DNA of 40,236 nucleotides from Pseudomonadota bacterium (GTDB lineage Bacteria; Pseudomonadota; Alphaproteobacteria; Acetobacterales; Acetobacteraceae): NCBI GenBank assembly GCA_021847175.1, contig JAJZUI010000005.1, positions 1 to 40,236 of the forward strand, read 5' to 3'. Shown piece by piece: positions 1 to 7,650 of this stretch (position 1 is its first letter; each line of letters starts with the position of its first letter). The notes under the pieces were generated by a model. It saw only the letters and a program-made list of their open reading frames with translations, ran no database searches and was not told where the DNA came from. The position numbers and the translations under genes were made by a program.

Positions 1-2
1 GC

Positions 3-524
3 GAGGCGGCGGCGGGCGATTTCGCCCACCGGCTCGACGCGATCTCGCTGCCGAACGAGCGCGGCTGGAAGGTGGTCGCGGACAGCGACGGCCTGTCCTT
101 CGCGCGCACCGTGCGCGGGGTTGCCGAGAAATACCGGCTCGATGCCGCGAGCCTGCGCAGCAGCGAGGCGCGCTGGCTCGCCGAGCAGGCGCAGGCTCTC
201 GCGGCGCGGTTCACCACGCCCGCCCGGCTGCGCTTCGGACAGCAGGACGTCGCGGTCGCGGGACCGGCGAGCGCCTACGAGCGCATCCTCGCGCAGGGAA
301 GGCGCGGCCTGACGATCCAACGGTTCAAAGGCCTCGGCGAGATGAACCCCGAGCAGCTCTGGACCACGACGCTCGACCCCGCGGTCCGCACGCAGCTGCA
401 GGTGCGCGTCGGCGATGCGGAGGATGCTGCGCAGGTGTTCGCGACGCTGATGGGTGACGTGGTGGAGCCGCGGCGCGACTTCATCGTCGGCAACGCACTC
501 AAGGTCGCGAACCTCGACGTCTGA
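3..524 (+). CDS. gyrB: DNA gyrase subunit B, C-terminal fragment
   Basis: This is the C-terminal 173 residues of the type II topoisomerase subunit that binds ATP and, with GyrA, introduces negative supercoils. The reading frame is open from base 3, so the start lies outside the window. The Toprim/C-terminal tail signature is clear: [14 protein letters not shown] around residues 107-120 of the fragment, then [19 protein letters not shown], and a terminal [10 protein letters not shown]. The MNPEQLW and VEPRR forms match GyrB rather than ParE, which usually has a different tail. The gene ends convergently against chvG. The fragment looks intact, with no frameshift. Confidence 0.95.
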   Translation, partial: EAAAGDFAHRLDAISLPNERGWKVVADSDGLSFARTVRGVAEKYRLDAASLRSSEARWLAEQAQALAARFTTPARLRFGQQDVAVAGPASAYERILAQGRRGLTIQRFKGLGEMNPEQLWTTTLDPAVRTQLQVRVGDAEDAAQVFATLMGDVVEPRRDFIVGNALKVANLDV

Positions 525-546
525 CGGCGGGGGCCATCCGGTCCCT

Positions 547-581
547 GGGGCCGCCATCGGGCCCGTCAGGCCCCCGTTTTT
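547..581 (+). terminator. Probable Rho-independent terminator of gyrB
   Basis: Between two convergent stop codons, GGGCC (559-563) can pair with GGCCC (569-573), or GGGGCC (547-552) with GGCCCC (569-574). A five-T run follows from 577. The stem is short in either fold, so this is a moderate call. Confidence 0.5.
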
Positions 582-2251
582 CAGGCCAGCGGCAGGCGGA
601 TGGTGAACCGCGCGCCGCGGACGCGGCCGTCGGCGTCGCGGATGTTCTCGGCGCTGATCGTGCCGTGCAGCGCCTCGACGATCTGCCGGCTGATCGAGAG
701 GCCTAGCCCGGAATGCTGGCCGAAGCGCTCGCCTTGCGGGCGTTCGGAATAGAAGCGGTCGAAGATGTGCTCGAGCCGTCCCTCCGGGATGCCCGGGCCC
801 TCGTCCTCCACGGTGATCACGGCGCTGCGTCCGATGCTGCGCACGTGCAGCCGGATGCGCCCATCCGGCGGCGAGAAGCTCTGGGCGTTGCCGATCAGGT
901 TGCGCAGCACCTGCACCAGCCGGTCCTCGATGGCGCGCACGGCGACGGGCTCGTGGCCCGGCGCCAGCTCCAGCCGGGGCGCGCCCGGCCGGCGCGTCGC
1001 CTCGTCGAGTTCCACGAGGGTCGCGAGGATGGGTCGCACGGCGACCGAGGCCGCCGGGGCGCGCGACAGCTCCGCGTCGATGCGCGAGGCGTCGCTGATG
1101 TCGGAGATCAGCCGGTCGAGCCGGCGCACATCCTCGGCGATGATGGTGAGGAGGCGGCGCTGCTGCTCCGTGTCCTCGATGCGCGTGAGCGTCTCGATGG
1201 CGCTGCGGATCGAGGTGAGCGGGTTCTTGATCTCATGCGCGACATCGGCGGCGAAACGCTCGGTCGCGTCCATGCGCTTCCATAGGGCGCGCGCGGAATC
1301 GGAGAGCGCGTGCGCCAGCTCGCCCACCTCGTCGCTGCGCGCGAGCAGGCCCGAGGGCACGGTGCCGGTGCGCCCGCCGCCCTCGCGCATCGCGTCCGCC
1401 GCCTGGGCGAGGCGCAGGATGGGCCGCGCGATGGTGAGCGAGAGATACCAGGAGAGCAGCAGGCTGAAGACCAGCGCGGTGCCGAACAGGCCCAGGATCG
1501 AGAGCCGCACGGCAAGCAGGGAGCTGTCGATCTCCCGCGCCTCGCGGGTGAGCAGCACGATGCCCACCGTTCGGCGGTCGCGCACCACCGGTTCCGCCAC
1601 GGTGATCAGCAGCCGGTTGTCCTGGGTGCGGCGGATATAGGGTGGCATCTCGCGCGAGGAATCCGAGCCGGAGAGCTGGATTTCCTCCTTGACGTTCGGC
1701 TGCCAGTCGAGCCCGCCGGCGCCGGGGCCGCTTTGCAGCGCCGGCGCGCCGCCGCCATGCGGCATCAGCGACAGCAGCCAGTCGTAGAACTGGCCGATGG
1801 CGCCGAGCACCCGGCCAGGCTGCACCGGCGGCGGCAGCGGCTGCGCCTCGACCGCGCCAGCTATACCCTGGCGCATCCTGGAATCGGCGATGATCGAGCC
1901 ATCCGGCGCATAGACCTTGGCCTGCGCGCTCGGCGTCGGCGCGGTGAGGCGGCGCAGCAGCGGCTGGGCGAGCCTCGCGTCGAGCCGCGGCTGGCCCTTG
2001 GCGTCGAGCTGCACGGCGCTCTGGCTCAGCGCCGCGGCGTAGATCCGCGCCTCCTCGCGCAGCGTGCCGACCTCCGTCTCGAGCAGGCCGTTCTGGTACT
2101 GGTCGAGGTAGAGCAGGGTTACGACCAGCAGGCCGAGCGGCAGCGCGTTGACCAGCAGGATGCGGCGCAGCAGCGGCGAGGCCAGGCGCCGTCGCCGCGG
2201 ACGCTCCCGCGTCCGTGTCTCCTCCGTCGGCAGGACGCCGCTGTCGGGCAT
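581..2251 (-). CDS. chvG: Sensor histidine kinase, ChvG/ExoS type
   Basis: This inner-membrane sensor kinase autophosphorylates on histidine and passes phosphate to the response regulator encoded just upstream. At 556 residues it has the usual ChvG size. In order there are a basic N-terminus, a first membrane segment (about residues 28-48), a periplasmic sensor region (about 49-245), a second membrane segment (about 246-272), a HAMP linker, and HisKA with the H box VAHEIKNPLTS. The phospho-acceptor is His339. The N box LRNLIGNAQ, the G1 box DEGPGIPEG, and the G2 box GLGLSISRQ follow. It lies 32 bp downstream of chvI on the same strand, so the pair is likely one operon. In Agrobacterium and Sinorhizobium this pair controls envelope, acid and exopolysaccharide responses; the stimulus here is inferred. 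The hprK/pts genes that often follow chvG in alphaproteobacteria are absent, and gyrB ends there instead. Confidence 0.9.
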   Translation of the reverse strand: MPDSGVLPTEETRTRERPRRRRLASPLLRRILLVNALPLGLLVVTLLYLDQYQNGLLETEVGTLREEARIYAAALSQSAVQLDAKGQPRLDARLAQPLLRRLTAPTPSAQAKVYAPDGSIIADSRMRQGIAGAVEAQPLPPPVQPGRVLGAIGQFYDWLLSLMPHGGGAPALQSGPGAGGLDWQPNVKEEIQLSGSDSSREMPPYIRRTQDNRLLITVAEPVVRDRRTVGIVLLTREAREIDSSLLAVRLSILGLFGTALVFSLLLSWYLSLTIARPILRLAQAADAMREGGGRTGTVPSGLLARSDEVGELAHALSDSARALWKRMDATERFAADVAHEIKNPLTSIRSAIETLTRIEDTEQQRRLLTIIAEDVRRLDRLISDISDASRIDAELSRAPAASVAVRPILATLVELDEATRRPGAPRLELAPGHEPVAVRAIEDRLVQVLRNLIGNAQSFSPPDGRIRLHVRSIGRSAVITVEDEGPGIPEGRLEHIFDRFYSERPQGERFGQHSGLGLSISRQIVEALHGTISAENIRDADGRVRGARFTIRLPLA

Positions 2252-2283
2252 CAGGCGCCGCGCGGGAGGGAGGTGACCAGGGC

Positions 2284-2985
2284 TCAGCCCTCCTTGTAGC
2301 GGTAGCCGATGCCGTAGAGCGTCTCGATGGCGTTGAAGTTCTCGTCGCTGGAACGGAACTTCTTGCGCACGCGCTTGATGTGGCTGTCGATTGTTCTGTC
2401 ATCGACATAGATATTCTCGCCATAGGCGGCGTCGATGAGCTGGTCACGCGACTTCACCAGGCCCGGGCGCGTGGCCAGCGCCTTGACCAGCAGGAACTCG
2501 GTGACGGTGAGCTGGATGTCGACGCCCTTCCACGTGCATTTGTGCTTGTTCTCGTCGAGCACGAGGTCGCCGCGCGTCAGCACGCCCGCGGGCAACGCGC
2601 CCGATCCCTCGGCGCGGCTCGCCTCGTTGCGGCGGAGCAGCGCCCTGATGCGCTCGATCAGCAGGCGCTGGGAGAACGGCTTGGTGATGAAGTCGTCGGC
2701 ACCCAGCCGCAGGCCCATCAGCTCGTCCACCTCCTCGTCCTTGCTGGTGAGGAAGATGATGGGCAGCGAGGACGTCTTGCGCAGCTTCTGCAGCAACTCC
2801 ATCCCGTCCATGCGCGGCATCTTGATGTCGAGCACCGCCAGGTCCACGGGACGCGCGGTGATTCCCTGCAACGCGGTCTCGCCGTCGGTGTAGGTGCGGA
2901 CCTGAAATCCCTCCTGCTCCAGCGTCATCTGCACCGAGGTGAGGATGTTGCGGTCGTCGTCCACGAGGGCGATGGTCTGCTTCAT
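2284..2985 (-). CDS. chvI: Response regulator, OmpR/PhoB family, ChvI type
   Basis: This is a cytoplasmic transcription factor of 233 residues with an N-terminal receiver domain and a C-terminal winged-helix DNA-binding domain. The receiver shows the acidic pocket VDDD at 8-11, phospho-acceptor Asp53 in [13 protein letters not shown], Thr80 and Lys102 in ITKPF. The C-terminal half has the Trans_reg_C pattern ending [12 protein letters not shown]. The start at 2985 is chosen because the receiver fold begins at [11 protein letters not shown] and GAAGGAG lies just upstream. An upstream extension in the same frame is proline/alanine-rich and non-conserved in appearance. It precedes chvG, its cognate kinase, and diverges from the HugZ-like gene across 71 bp that must hold both promoters. 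Confidence 0.93.
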   Translation of the reverse strand: MKQTIALVDDDRNILTSVQMTLEQEGFQVRTYTDGETALQGITARPVDLAVLDIKMPRMDGMELLQKLRKTSSLPIIFLTSKDEEVDELMGLRLGADDFITKPFSQRLLIERIRALLRRNEASRAEGSGALPAGVLTRGDLVLDENKHKCTWKGVDIQLTVTEFLLVKALATRPGLVKSRDQLIDAAYGENIYVDDRTIDSHIKRVRKKFRSSDENFNAIETLYGIGYRYKEG

Positions 2986-3056
2986 CGGGATGCTCCTTCG
3001 TCCGTTGAATGGAACATCACCATTATGGCGCAACAGGGGTAGAAAGAGAACGCAAT

Positions 3057-3752
3057 ATGGCAAACGCCGAGACGGTATGGGCGGCGAGGCTGCTGCTGCG
3101 GGCGGTGCGGCAGGGCGTGCTGGCGACGGTGAGCGAGGGGCAGCCGCACGCGGCGCTGGTGACGCCGGCGACGGCGCCGGACCTGTCGCCGCTGCTGCTG
3201 CTGTCGGGGCTCTCCGTGCATTCGAGGCAGCTGCGCGAGGAGCCACGCTGTGCGCTGCTGGTGGCGGGGGCAGCCGTCGAGGCCAACCCGCAGACGGCGC
3301 CACGGCTCTCGGTCGAAGCGGTGGCGCATCAGGAGCCGGACGAGGCGCTCAAGGCGCGCTGGCTGGCGCTGCACCCCTACGCGCAACTCTACGCGGGTTT
3401 CGCGGATTTCACGTTGTGGCGCCTCGAGGTGAGCGGCGCGCAATGGGTCGGCGGCTTCGGGCTCGCGGCGCGGGTCTCGGCGCGCGACCTGCTGCCGGCC
3501 GCCGCTTCGGTCACCGCGGTGGAAGCGGCCGCCCCCGGCATCATGGCGCACTGCAATTCGGACCATGGCGCTGCGATGGCCGCGATCGCGGGGATGGCGG
3601 AGGCGCGGATGGTCGGGGTCGACGTGGACGGCTGCGACCTCGCCGCTGGCGAGCGTGTGGTCCGCGTGGCTTGGCAACAGCCGGTGGCGGACGCGAACGG
3701 CGTGCGCGAGGAGCTTGTCCGCCTGGCGCGCGCTACCAGAGCGGGTTCTTGA
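3057..3752 (+). CDS. HugZ/PNPOx-like split-barrel protein with DUF2470 tail
   Basis: This 231-residue protein has two parts. Residues 1-150 resemble a pyridoxamine-phosphate-oxidase-like split barrel, with [37 protein letters not shown] and [11 protein letters not shown]. Residues 155-231 form a DUF2470-type tail, with [14 protein letters not shown] and [10 protein letters not shown]. This architecture is that of the HugZ family, whose characterised members bind or degrade haem; others bind flavin. Whether this one degrades haem cannot be told from sequence alone. The ATG at 3057 has a purine-rich stretch upstream. Its 3' end overlaps the convergent dnaQ by 20 bp (3733-3752), so the two transcripts are antisense at their ends. 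Confidence 0.8.
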   Translation: MANAETVWAARLLLRAVRQGVLATVSEGQPHAALVTPATAPDLSPLLLLSGLSVHSRQLREEPRCALLVAGAAVEANPQTAPRLSVEAVAHQEPDEALKARWLALHPYAQLYAGFADFTLWRLEVSGAQWVGGFGLAARVSARDLLPAAASVTAVEAAAPGIMAHCNSDHGAAMAAIAGMAEARMVGVDVDGCDLAAGERVVRVAWQQPVADANGVREELVRLARATRAGS

Positions 3753-4401
3753 GCTTGGCCACGAAATCCGCGTGCGCCGCGAGCGCCTCCGCGTCCGGCT
3801 CGATGCGGCGCGGCGTGCGCGGCTTGCGGCCGGCGTAGTCGAGGCCCGCGCGGGTAATCTGTGCCGCGCCGAGGTCGAGGCCGCGCTGCCGCCCGCCGGT
3901 CAGCTCGACATAGACCTCGGCGAGCAGCCGGCAATCGAGCAGCGCGTTGTGCGTGGTGCGCTCGGAAAGGTCGATCGCGAAACGGCGGCACAGCGCGTCG
4001 AGGCTGTTGGGCAGGCCCGGGAAGCGGGCGCGCGCGATCGCCAGCGTGTCCACCATGCGCGCGCGGTCGAGCGGCTCGCGGCCGACGCGGGTGAACTCGG
4101 CGTCGAGAAACGCGAAGTCGAACGCGGCGTTATGCGCGATGAGCGGGCCGTCGCCGAGGAAGTCGAGCAGCTCGTCGGCGATCTCCTCGAAGCGCGGCGC
4201 GTCGCGCAGGTGGTCGGAGGTGATGCCGTGCACGCGCACCGCGTCCTCCGGCACGTCGCGCTCGGGGTTGATCAGGCGGTGGAAGCTCTTGCCGGTCGGC
4301 AGGTCCCCATCCAGCTCGATGCCGGCGACCTCGATGACGCGGTCGCCGGTGAGCGGGTCGAGGCCCGTCGTTTCGGTATCGAACAGGACGCCGCGTTTCA
4401 T
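3733..4401 (-). CDS. dnaQ: DNA polymerase III epsilon subunit (3'-5' proofreading exonuclease)
   Basis: This protein is the proofreading exonuclease of the replicative polymerase core. Its 222 residues show the DEDDh pattern: FDTETTG with Asp8 and Glu10, the conserved GDRVIEVAGIEL, VHGIT, LIAHNAAFDFAFLDAEF (Exo II), and THNALLDCRLLAEVY (Exo III with the catalytic His and Asp). The ATG at 4401 follows a GGAGG site and overlaps the coaE stop in an ATGA arrangement, implying translational coupling. The coaE-dnaQ order is common in alphaproteobacteria. The tail after about residue 170 is lower-complexity and would be the region that contacts the polymerase subunit. Confidence 0.94.
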   Translation of the reverse strand: MKRGVLFDTETTGLDPLTGDRVIEVAGIELDGDLPTGKSFHRLINPERDVPEDAVRVHGITSDHLRDAPRFEEIADELLDFLGDGPLIAHNAAFDFAFLDAEFTRVGREPLDRARMVDTLAIARARFPGLPNSLDALCRRFAIDLSERTTHNALLDCRLLAEVYVELTGGRQRGLDLGAAQITRAGLDYAGRKPRTPRRIEPDAEALAAHADFVAKLKNPLW

Positions 4402-5006
4402 GCCTCCTCCTTTCGTCCAGCTTCTTCCCGCAACTGGCGCACCAGGCGTCGCAGCCGGCGCTGGCTCTCGTGGCGCGAGAGCCCGGTGCGGACGACGTAA
4501 TGGGCGCGGCGGCGCTTCTCGGCATCCGGCATCTGGCGCGCGAGGATGGCGGCGATCTCGGCGTCGCTGCGGCCGCGGGCGCGCACACGCGCGCGCTGCA
4601 CCGGTCCGGGTGCGGAGACGACGACGACGATGTCCGCGCGGTCCTCGCCCCCGGTTTCGAACAGCAGCGGAATGTCGAGCACCGCGAGAGGGTGGCCATG
4701 CGCGCGGGCCTGCGCGAGGAAGCGACGCTCCGCCGCACGCACCATCGGGTGCAGGATCGCCTCGAGCCGGCGCAGCGCCGTGGGATCGGCGAGCACCGAG
4801 GCGCGCAGCGCGGCGCGGTCGAGGCGGCCGTCGCGCACGGTGCCGGGGAAGGCACGCGCGATCTCCGGCAGCGCGGCACCGCCGGGCGCCTGCAGCCGAT
4901 GCACCGCGGCGTCGGCGTCGAACACCGGCAGGCCGAGGCGACGGAACATCGTCGCGGCCGCGGATTTGCCCATGCCGATGCCGCCGGTGAGGCCGATGAC
5001 GCGCAT
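4398..5006 (-). CDS. coaE: Dephospho-CoA kinase
   Basis: CoaE catalyses the last step of coenzyme A synthesis, ATP-dependent phosphorylation of the 3'-hydroxyl of dephospho-CoA. The 202-residue product begins MRVIGLTGGIGMGKS, the P-loop (G8-S15) with Met12 where Ser is usual. It continues with LGLPVFDADAAVH (CoA-binding Asp), LEAILHPMVR, and VLDIPLLFETG, all standard for the family. The start at 5006 is chosen because the P-loop strand begins there; the in-frame upstream extension is arginine/proline-rich and has no family match. It overlaps dnaQ by 4 bp. The usual upstream neighbour aroE is not here; a divergent inositol-monophosphatase-family gene starts 57 bp away. Confidence 0.93.
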   Translation of the reverse strand: MRVIGLTGGIGMGKSAAATMFRRLGLPVFDADAAVHRLQAPGGAALPEIARAFPGTVRDGRLDRAALRASVLADPTALRRLEAILHPMVRAAERRFLAQARAHGHPLAVLDIPLLFETGGEDRADIVVVVSAPGPVQRARVRARGRSDAEIAAILARQMPDAEKRRRAHYVVRTGLSRHESQRRLRRLVRQLREEAGRKEEA

Positions 5007-5063
5007 GCCGCTTTGTGGCCGCGCGGGATTGCCGGCGCAACCGGGACGGGGTCTCATGGACGC

Positions 5064-5912
5064 ATGACGGATGTGACGACGGGGGATCGCGTGACGACGA
5101 GTGATCTTGAAGCGCGGCTCAGGGTCGCGATGCGCCTGGTGGAGGAAGCGGGGCGCATGGCGCTGGCGATGCGCCCCAAGGCAGGGGCGCCGGCGGCGAC
5201 GCTCAAGGGCGTGCAGGACTGGCTGACCGAGGCCGATGGCGCGGTCGAGCGGTTCGTCGGCACGGCGCTTGCCGAGGCCTTTCCACGCGACGGGTTTCTC
5301 GGCGAGGAGGGCGGACGCCGGACCGGTGCACTGACCTGGGTCATCGACCCGATCGACGGCACCGCGAATTATGCGCGCGGCAGCACGCGGTTCTGCGTCT
5401 CGCTCGGGCTGATGGCGGGCGACGAGGCGCTGCTCGGCGTGGTCGCGGCACCGGCGCTGGGCGAGACGTACGCCGCCGCGCGCGGCCTCGGCGCCACCTG
5501 CAACGGCGCCCCGATCCGCGTCGCGGCCACCACGGCGCTGGAGCGGGGAACGGTGGAGCTCGGCTGGTCGCTCCGGCGGCCGAACGCGATGTTCCAGGCC
5601 ATGCTCGCCGCCGTGATGGCGACCGGCGCCGCGGTGCGGCTCGGCGGTTCCGGCGCGCTCGCGCTCATGGATGTCGCGTGCGGCCGCACGGATGCCTATG
5701 TGGAGCTGCACTCCAATCTCTGGGACGTCGCGGCGGGGCTCGCGATCCTGGCGGAGGCGGGGGCGCGGATCTCGCCCTTCACCGCGGGTCCGACGATGAG
5801 CGAGGGCTGCCCGATCCTCGCCGCCACGCCCGCGGTGGCGGGGCCGCTCGCCGCCTCGATCGGTGCGGCGATCGAGGCGGGAGCCCTGGGTTTGCCCGCG
5901 GATTGGCGCTAG
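5064..5912 (+). CDS. Inositol-monophosphatase-family phosphatase (SuhB/CysQ/HisN-like)
   Basis: This 282-residue enzyme belongs to the Mg2+-dependent, lithium-sensitive phosphatase superfamily. The metal-binding motifs are all visible: LTEADGAVE, GEEGG (Glu81-Glu82), DPIDGTANY starting at Asp95, and the C-terminal LWDVAAGLAIL. Family members hydrolyse inositol phosphates, 3'-phosphoadenosine phosphates, histidinol phosphate or sugar phosphates. The sequence does not let me choose between these. The start at 5064 gives a protein of normal family length. It diverges from coaE and is followed 9 bp later by the amidohydrolase gene, so the two are probably cotranscribed. Confidence 0.88.
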   Translation: MTDVTTGDRVTTSDLEARLRVAMRLVEEAGRMALAMRPKAGAPAATLKGVQDWLTEADGAVERFVGTALAEAFPRDGFLGEEGGRRTGALTWVIDPIDGTANYARGSTRFCVSLGLMAGDEALLGVVAAPALGETYAAARGLGATCNGAPIRVAATTALERGTVELGWSLRRPNAMFQAMLAAVMATGAAVRLGGSGALALMDVACGRTDAYVELHSNLWDVAAGLAILAEAGARISPFTAGPTMSEGCPILAATPAVAGPLAASIGAAIEAGALGLPADWR

Positions 5913-5921
5913 AGCAAAGCC

Positions 5922-7160
5922 ATGAGCACACCGAAACAGATCCTCTTCGCCAATGCCCGCATCATCGACGCCACGCGCGCCGAGCCGCTCGAGGGCAACG
6001 TCCTCGTCGAGGACGGAACGATCCGCGACCTCGCGGCGCGTCCCGTCGCGTCGGCGGACCGGCTCGTCGTCGACCTCAAGGGCCGCACGCTGATGCCGGG
6101 CCTGATCGACTGCCACGTGCATGTCGTCGCCTCGATGATGAATCTCGGCCAGAACGCGCAGCTGCCGGAAACAACGGCGGTGCTGCGCTCGCTGCCGATC
6201 ATGAAGGGGATGCTGCATCGCGGCTTCACCACGGTGCGCGACGTAGGCGGCGCGCCGTTCGCGCTGGCCGAGGCGGTCGAGGCCGGGCTTGCCGAGGGGC
6301 CGCGTCTCGTCGTCTGCGGCAAGGCGCTGTCCAAGACCGGCGGGCATGTCGATCTGCGGCCGCGCAACGACTGGCACGACCCGCATCGCTGGCGCCGCAA
6401 TTTCGGCTCGCTCGGGCGCGTCGCCGACGGCGTGGACGAGGTGCGCCGCGCCGCCCGCGAGGAGCTGCGGGAAGGGGCGATGTTCATCAAGATCATGGCC
6501 AATGGCGGCGTCGCGAGCCCCACGGACCCGATCACCTGGCAGGGGTATTCCGAGGCCGAGATGCGCGCCGCGGTGGAGGAGGCGGCGGACGCCGGAACCT
6601 ACGTCTCGGCGCATCTCTACACCTCGCCCGCGATCGCGCGCGCCGTCGCCGCCGGCGTGCACAGCCTCGAGCACTGCAACCGCATCGACGCGCCGACGGC
6701 GGCGCTGGCCGCCAAGGCCGGCTGTGTCGCGGTGCCGACGCTGGTGACCTACGAGGCGCTGGCGAGCGACGGGCCGCGCCTCGGCCTGCCACCGGCCTCC
6801 ATCGCCAAGATCGAGGATGTGCGCGGCGCCGGCCTCGCCAGCCTCTCGATCCTGCGCGAGGCCGGCGTGCGGATGGCGTTCGGCACCGACCTGCTCGGCG
6901 AGACCCATGTGCGCCAGAGCGAGGAATTCGCGATCCGCGCGCGCGTACTGCCGGCGCGCGAGATCCTCGCCGCGGCGACCACCGAGGCGGCGAAGCTGAT
7001 CCGCATGCAGGGCAGGCTCGGTGTCGTGGCGGAGGGCGCCATCGCGGATCTGCTCGTCACCGGCTGCAACCCGTTGGAGGACGTGACGCCGCTCGCCCAA
7101 CCGGAGCGGAATATTCCCGGAATCGTGCAGGCGGGACGGGTGGTGCGGATGGCCCTCTAG
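5922..7160 (+). CDS. Metal-dependent amidohydrolase (imidazolonepropionase/Xaa-Pro dipeptidase-like)
   Basis: This 412-residue enzyme has the amidohydrolase TIM barrel flanked by a small beta domain. Visible metal and catalytic ligands are the HxH pair H65/H67 in DCHVHV, Lys190 in FIKIMANGG (probably carbamylated), H231 in SAHLY, H251 in SLEHC and Asp323 in FGTDLLG. The C-terminal GAIADLLVTGCNPLEDV closes the composite domain. This ligand set fits the subgroup that includes L-Xaa-Pro dipeptidases and aryl-dialkylphosphatase-like enzymes, usually with two zinc ions. There is no signal peptide, so it acts in the cytoplasm. The substrate is not predictable from the sequence. It follows the phosphatase gene by 9 bp. 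Confidence 0.87.
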   Translation: MSTPKQILFANARIIDATRAEPLEGNVLVEDGTIRDLAARPVASADRLVVDLKGRTLMPGLIDCHVHVVASMMNLGQNAQLPETTAVLRSLPIMKGMLHRGFTTVRDVGGAPFALAEAVEAGLAEGPRLVVCGKALSKTGGHVDLRPRNDWHDPHRWRRNFGSLGRVADGVDEVRRAAREELREGAMFIKIMANGGVASPTDPITWQGYSEAEMRAAVEEAADAGTYVSAHLYTSPAIARAVAAGVHSLEHCNRIDAPTAALAAKAGCVAVPTLVTYEALASDGPRLGLPPASIAKIEDVRGAGLASLSILREAGVRMAFGTDLLGETHVRQSEEFAIRARVLPAREILAAATTEAAKLIRMQGRLGVVAEGAIADLLVTGCNPLEDVTPLAQPERNIPGIVQAGRVVRMAL

Positions 7161-7202
7161 ACAGCGGAACCGTGATGCTTGATGGCACAAAAATCGCCGC
7201 AA

Positions 7203-7362
7203 TTGACATTTGCTCACATTTGCGGGCATTTTACCTTGGCAATCGAATCTTGGCTCGGCTTGCTGCGCGACCCGGCACTTCGTCCGGTGCCTTCAAGAGA
7301 CCAGAGGCACGGTTGTTTCCAGCCCCGCGCTGTTGCGGGGCGAAAATGACGGAGTGACGGAA
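7203..7362 (+). promoter_or_regulatory. Candidate promoter and structured leader of the cold-shock gene
   Basis: A perfect -35 hexamer TTGACA (7203-7208) is followed about 18 nt later by an AT-rich CATTTT (7227-7232) that could serve as -10. The resulting leader would be about 125 nt. It can form a CCCCGC/GCGGGG hairpin (7323-7328 with 7335-7340) just before the ribosome-binding site, plus a GGCAC/GTGCC hairpin near 7274-7292. Long structured leaders are a known feature of cold-shock genes. The promoter call is by eye only. Confidence 0.45.
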
Positions 7363-7566
7363 ATGGCGACCGGGACGGTCAAGTGGTTCAACACCACGAA
7401 GGGTTATGGGTTCATCATGCCGCAGGACGGTGGGAAGGACGTTTTCGTCCACATCACCGCCGTGCAGGCGGCCGGCCTGCGTGGGCTGAACGAGGGGCAG
7501 AAGGTTTCCTACGACACCGCGATGGAGCGCGGCAAGGCGGCGGCGACCAACCTCAAGCTGCTCTGA
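7363..7566 (+). CDS. cspA: Cold-shock protein, CspA family
   Basis: This is a 67-residue single-domain nucleic-acid-binding protein that acts as an RNA chaperone. It has the OB-fold of the family: MATGTVKWFN, the RNP1-type KGYGFI, and the RNP2-type DVFVHI, ending with AAATNLKLL. The length is standard. The ATG at 7363 follows GGAGTGACGGAA and matches the family start exactly; an in-frame upstream extension lies in the leader and is not family-like. It is monocistronic, with its own leader and a strong intrinsic terminator. Cold induction is inferred from the family, and some family members are constitutive. Confidence 0.95.
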   Translation: MATGTVKWFNTTKGYGFIMPQDGGKDVFVHITAVQAAGLRGLNEGQKVSYDTAMERGKAAATNLKLL

Positions 7567-7593
7567 CCGCAGCAAACAGCCGAAGCTGATACG

Positions 7594-7621
7594 CGCCGCC
7601 GGAGCGATCCGGCGGCGTTTT
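7594..7621 (+). terminator. Rho-independent terminator of the cold-shock gene
   Basis: A perfect 10-bp stem (7594-7603 with 7608-7617) encloses a GCGA tetraloop of the stable GNRA type and is followed directly by a TTTT run. It lies 27 bp after the stop codon. Confidence 0.88.
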
Positions 7622-7650
7622 CATTTTCCCGGTTTCATTTTCCGGCACCG

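Noticed and set aside
1-524. ParE instead of GyrB
   Set aside because: The C-terminus has the GyrB forms [14 protein letters not shown] and [10 protein letters not shown].
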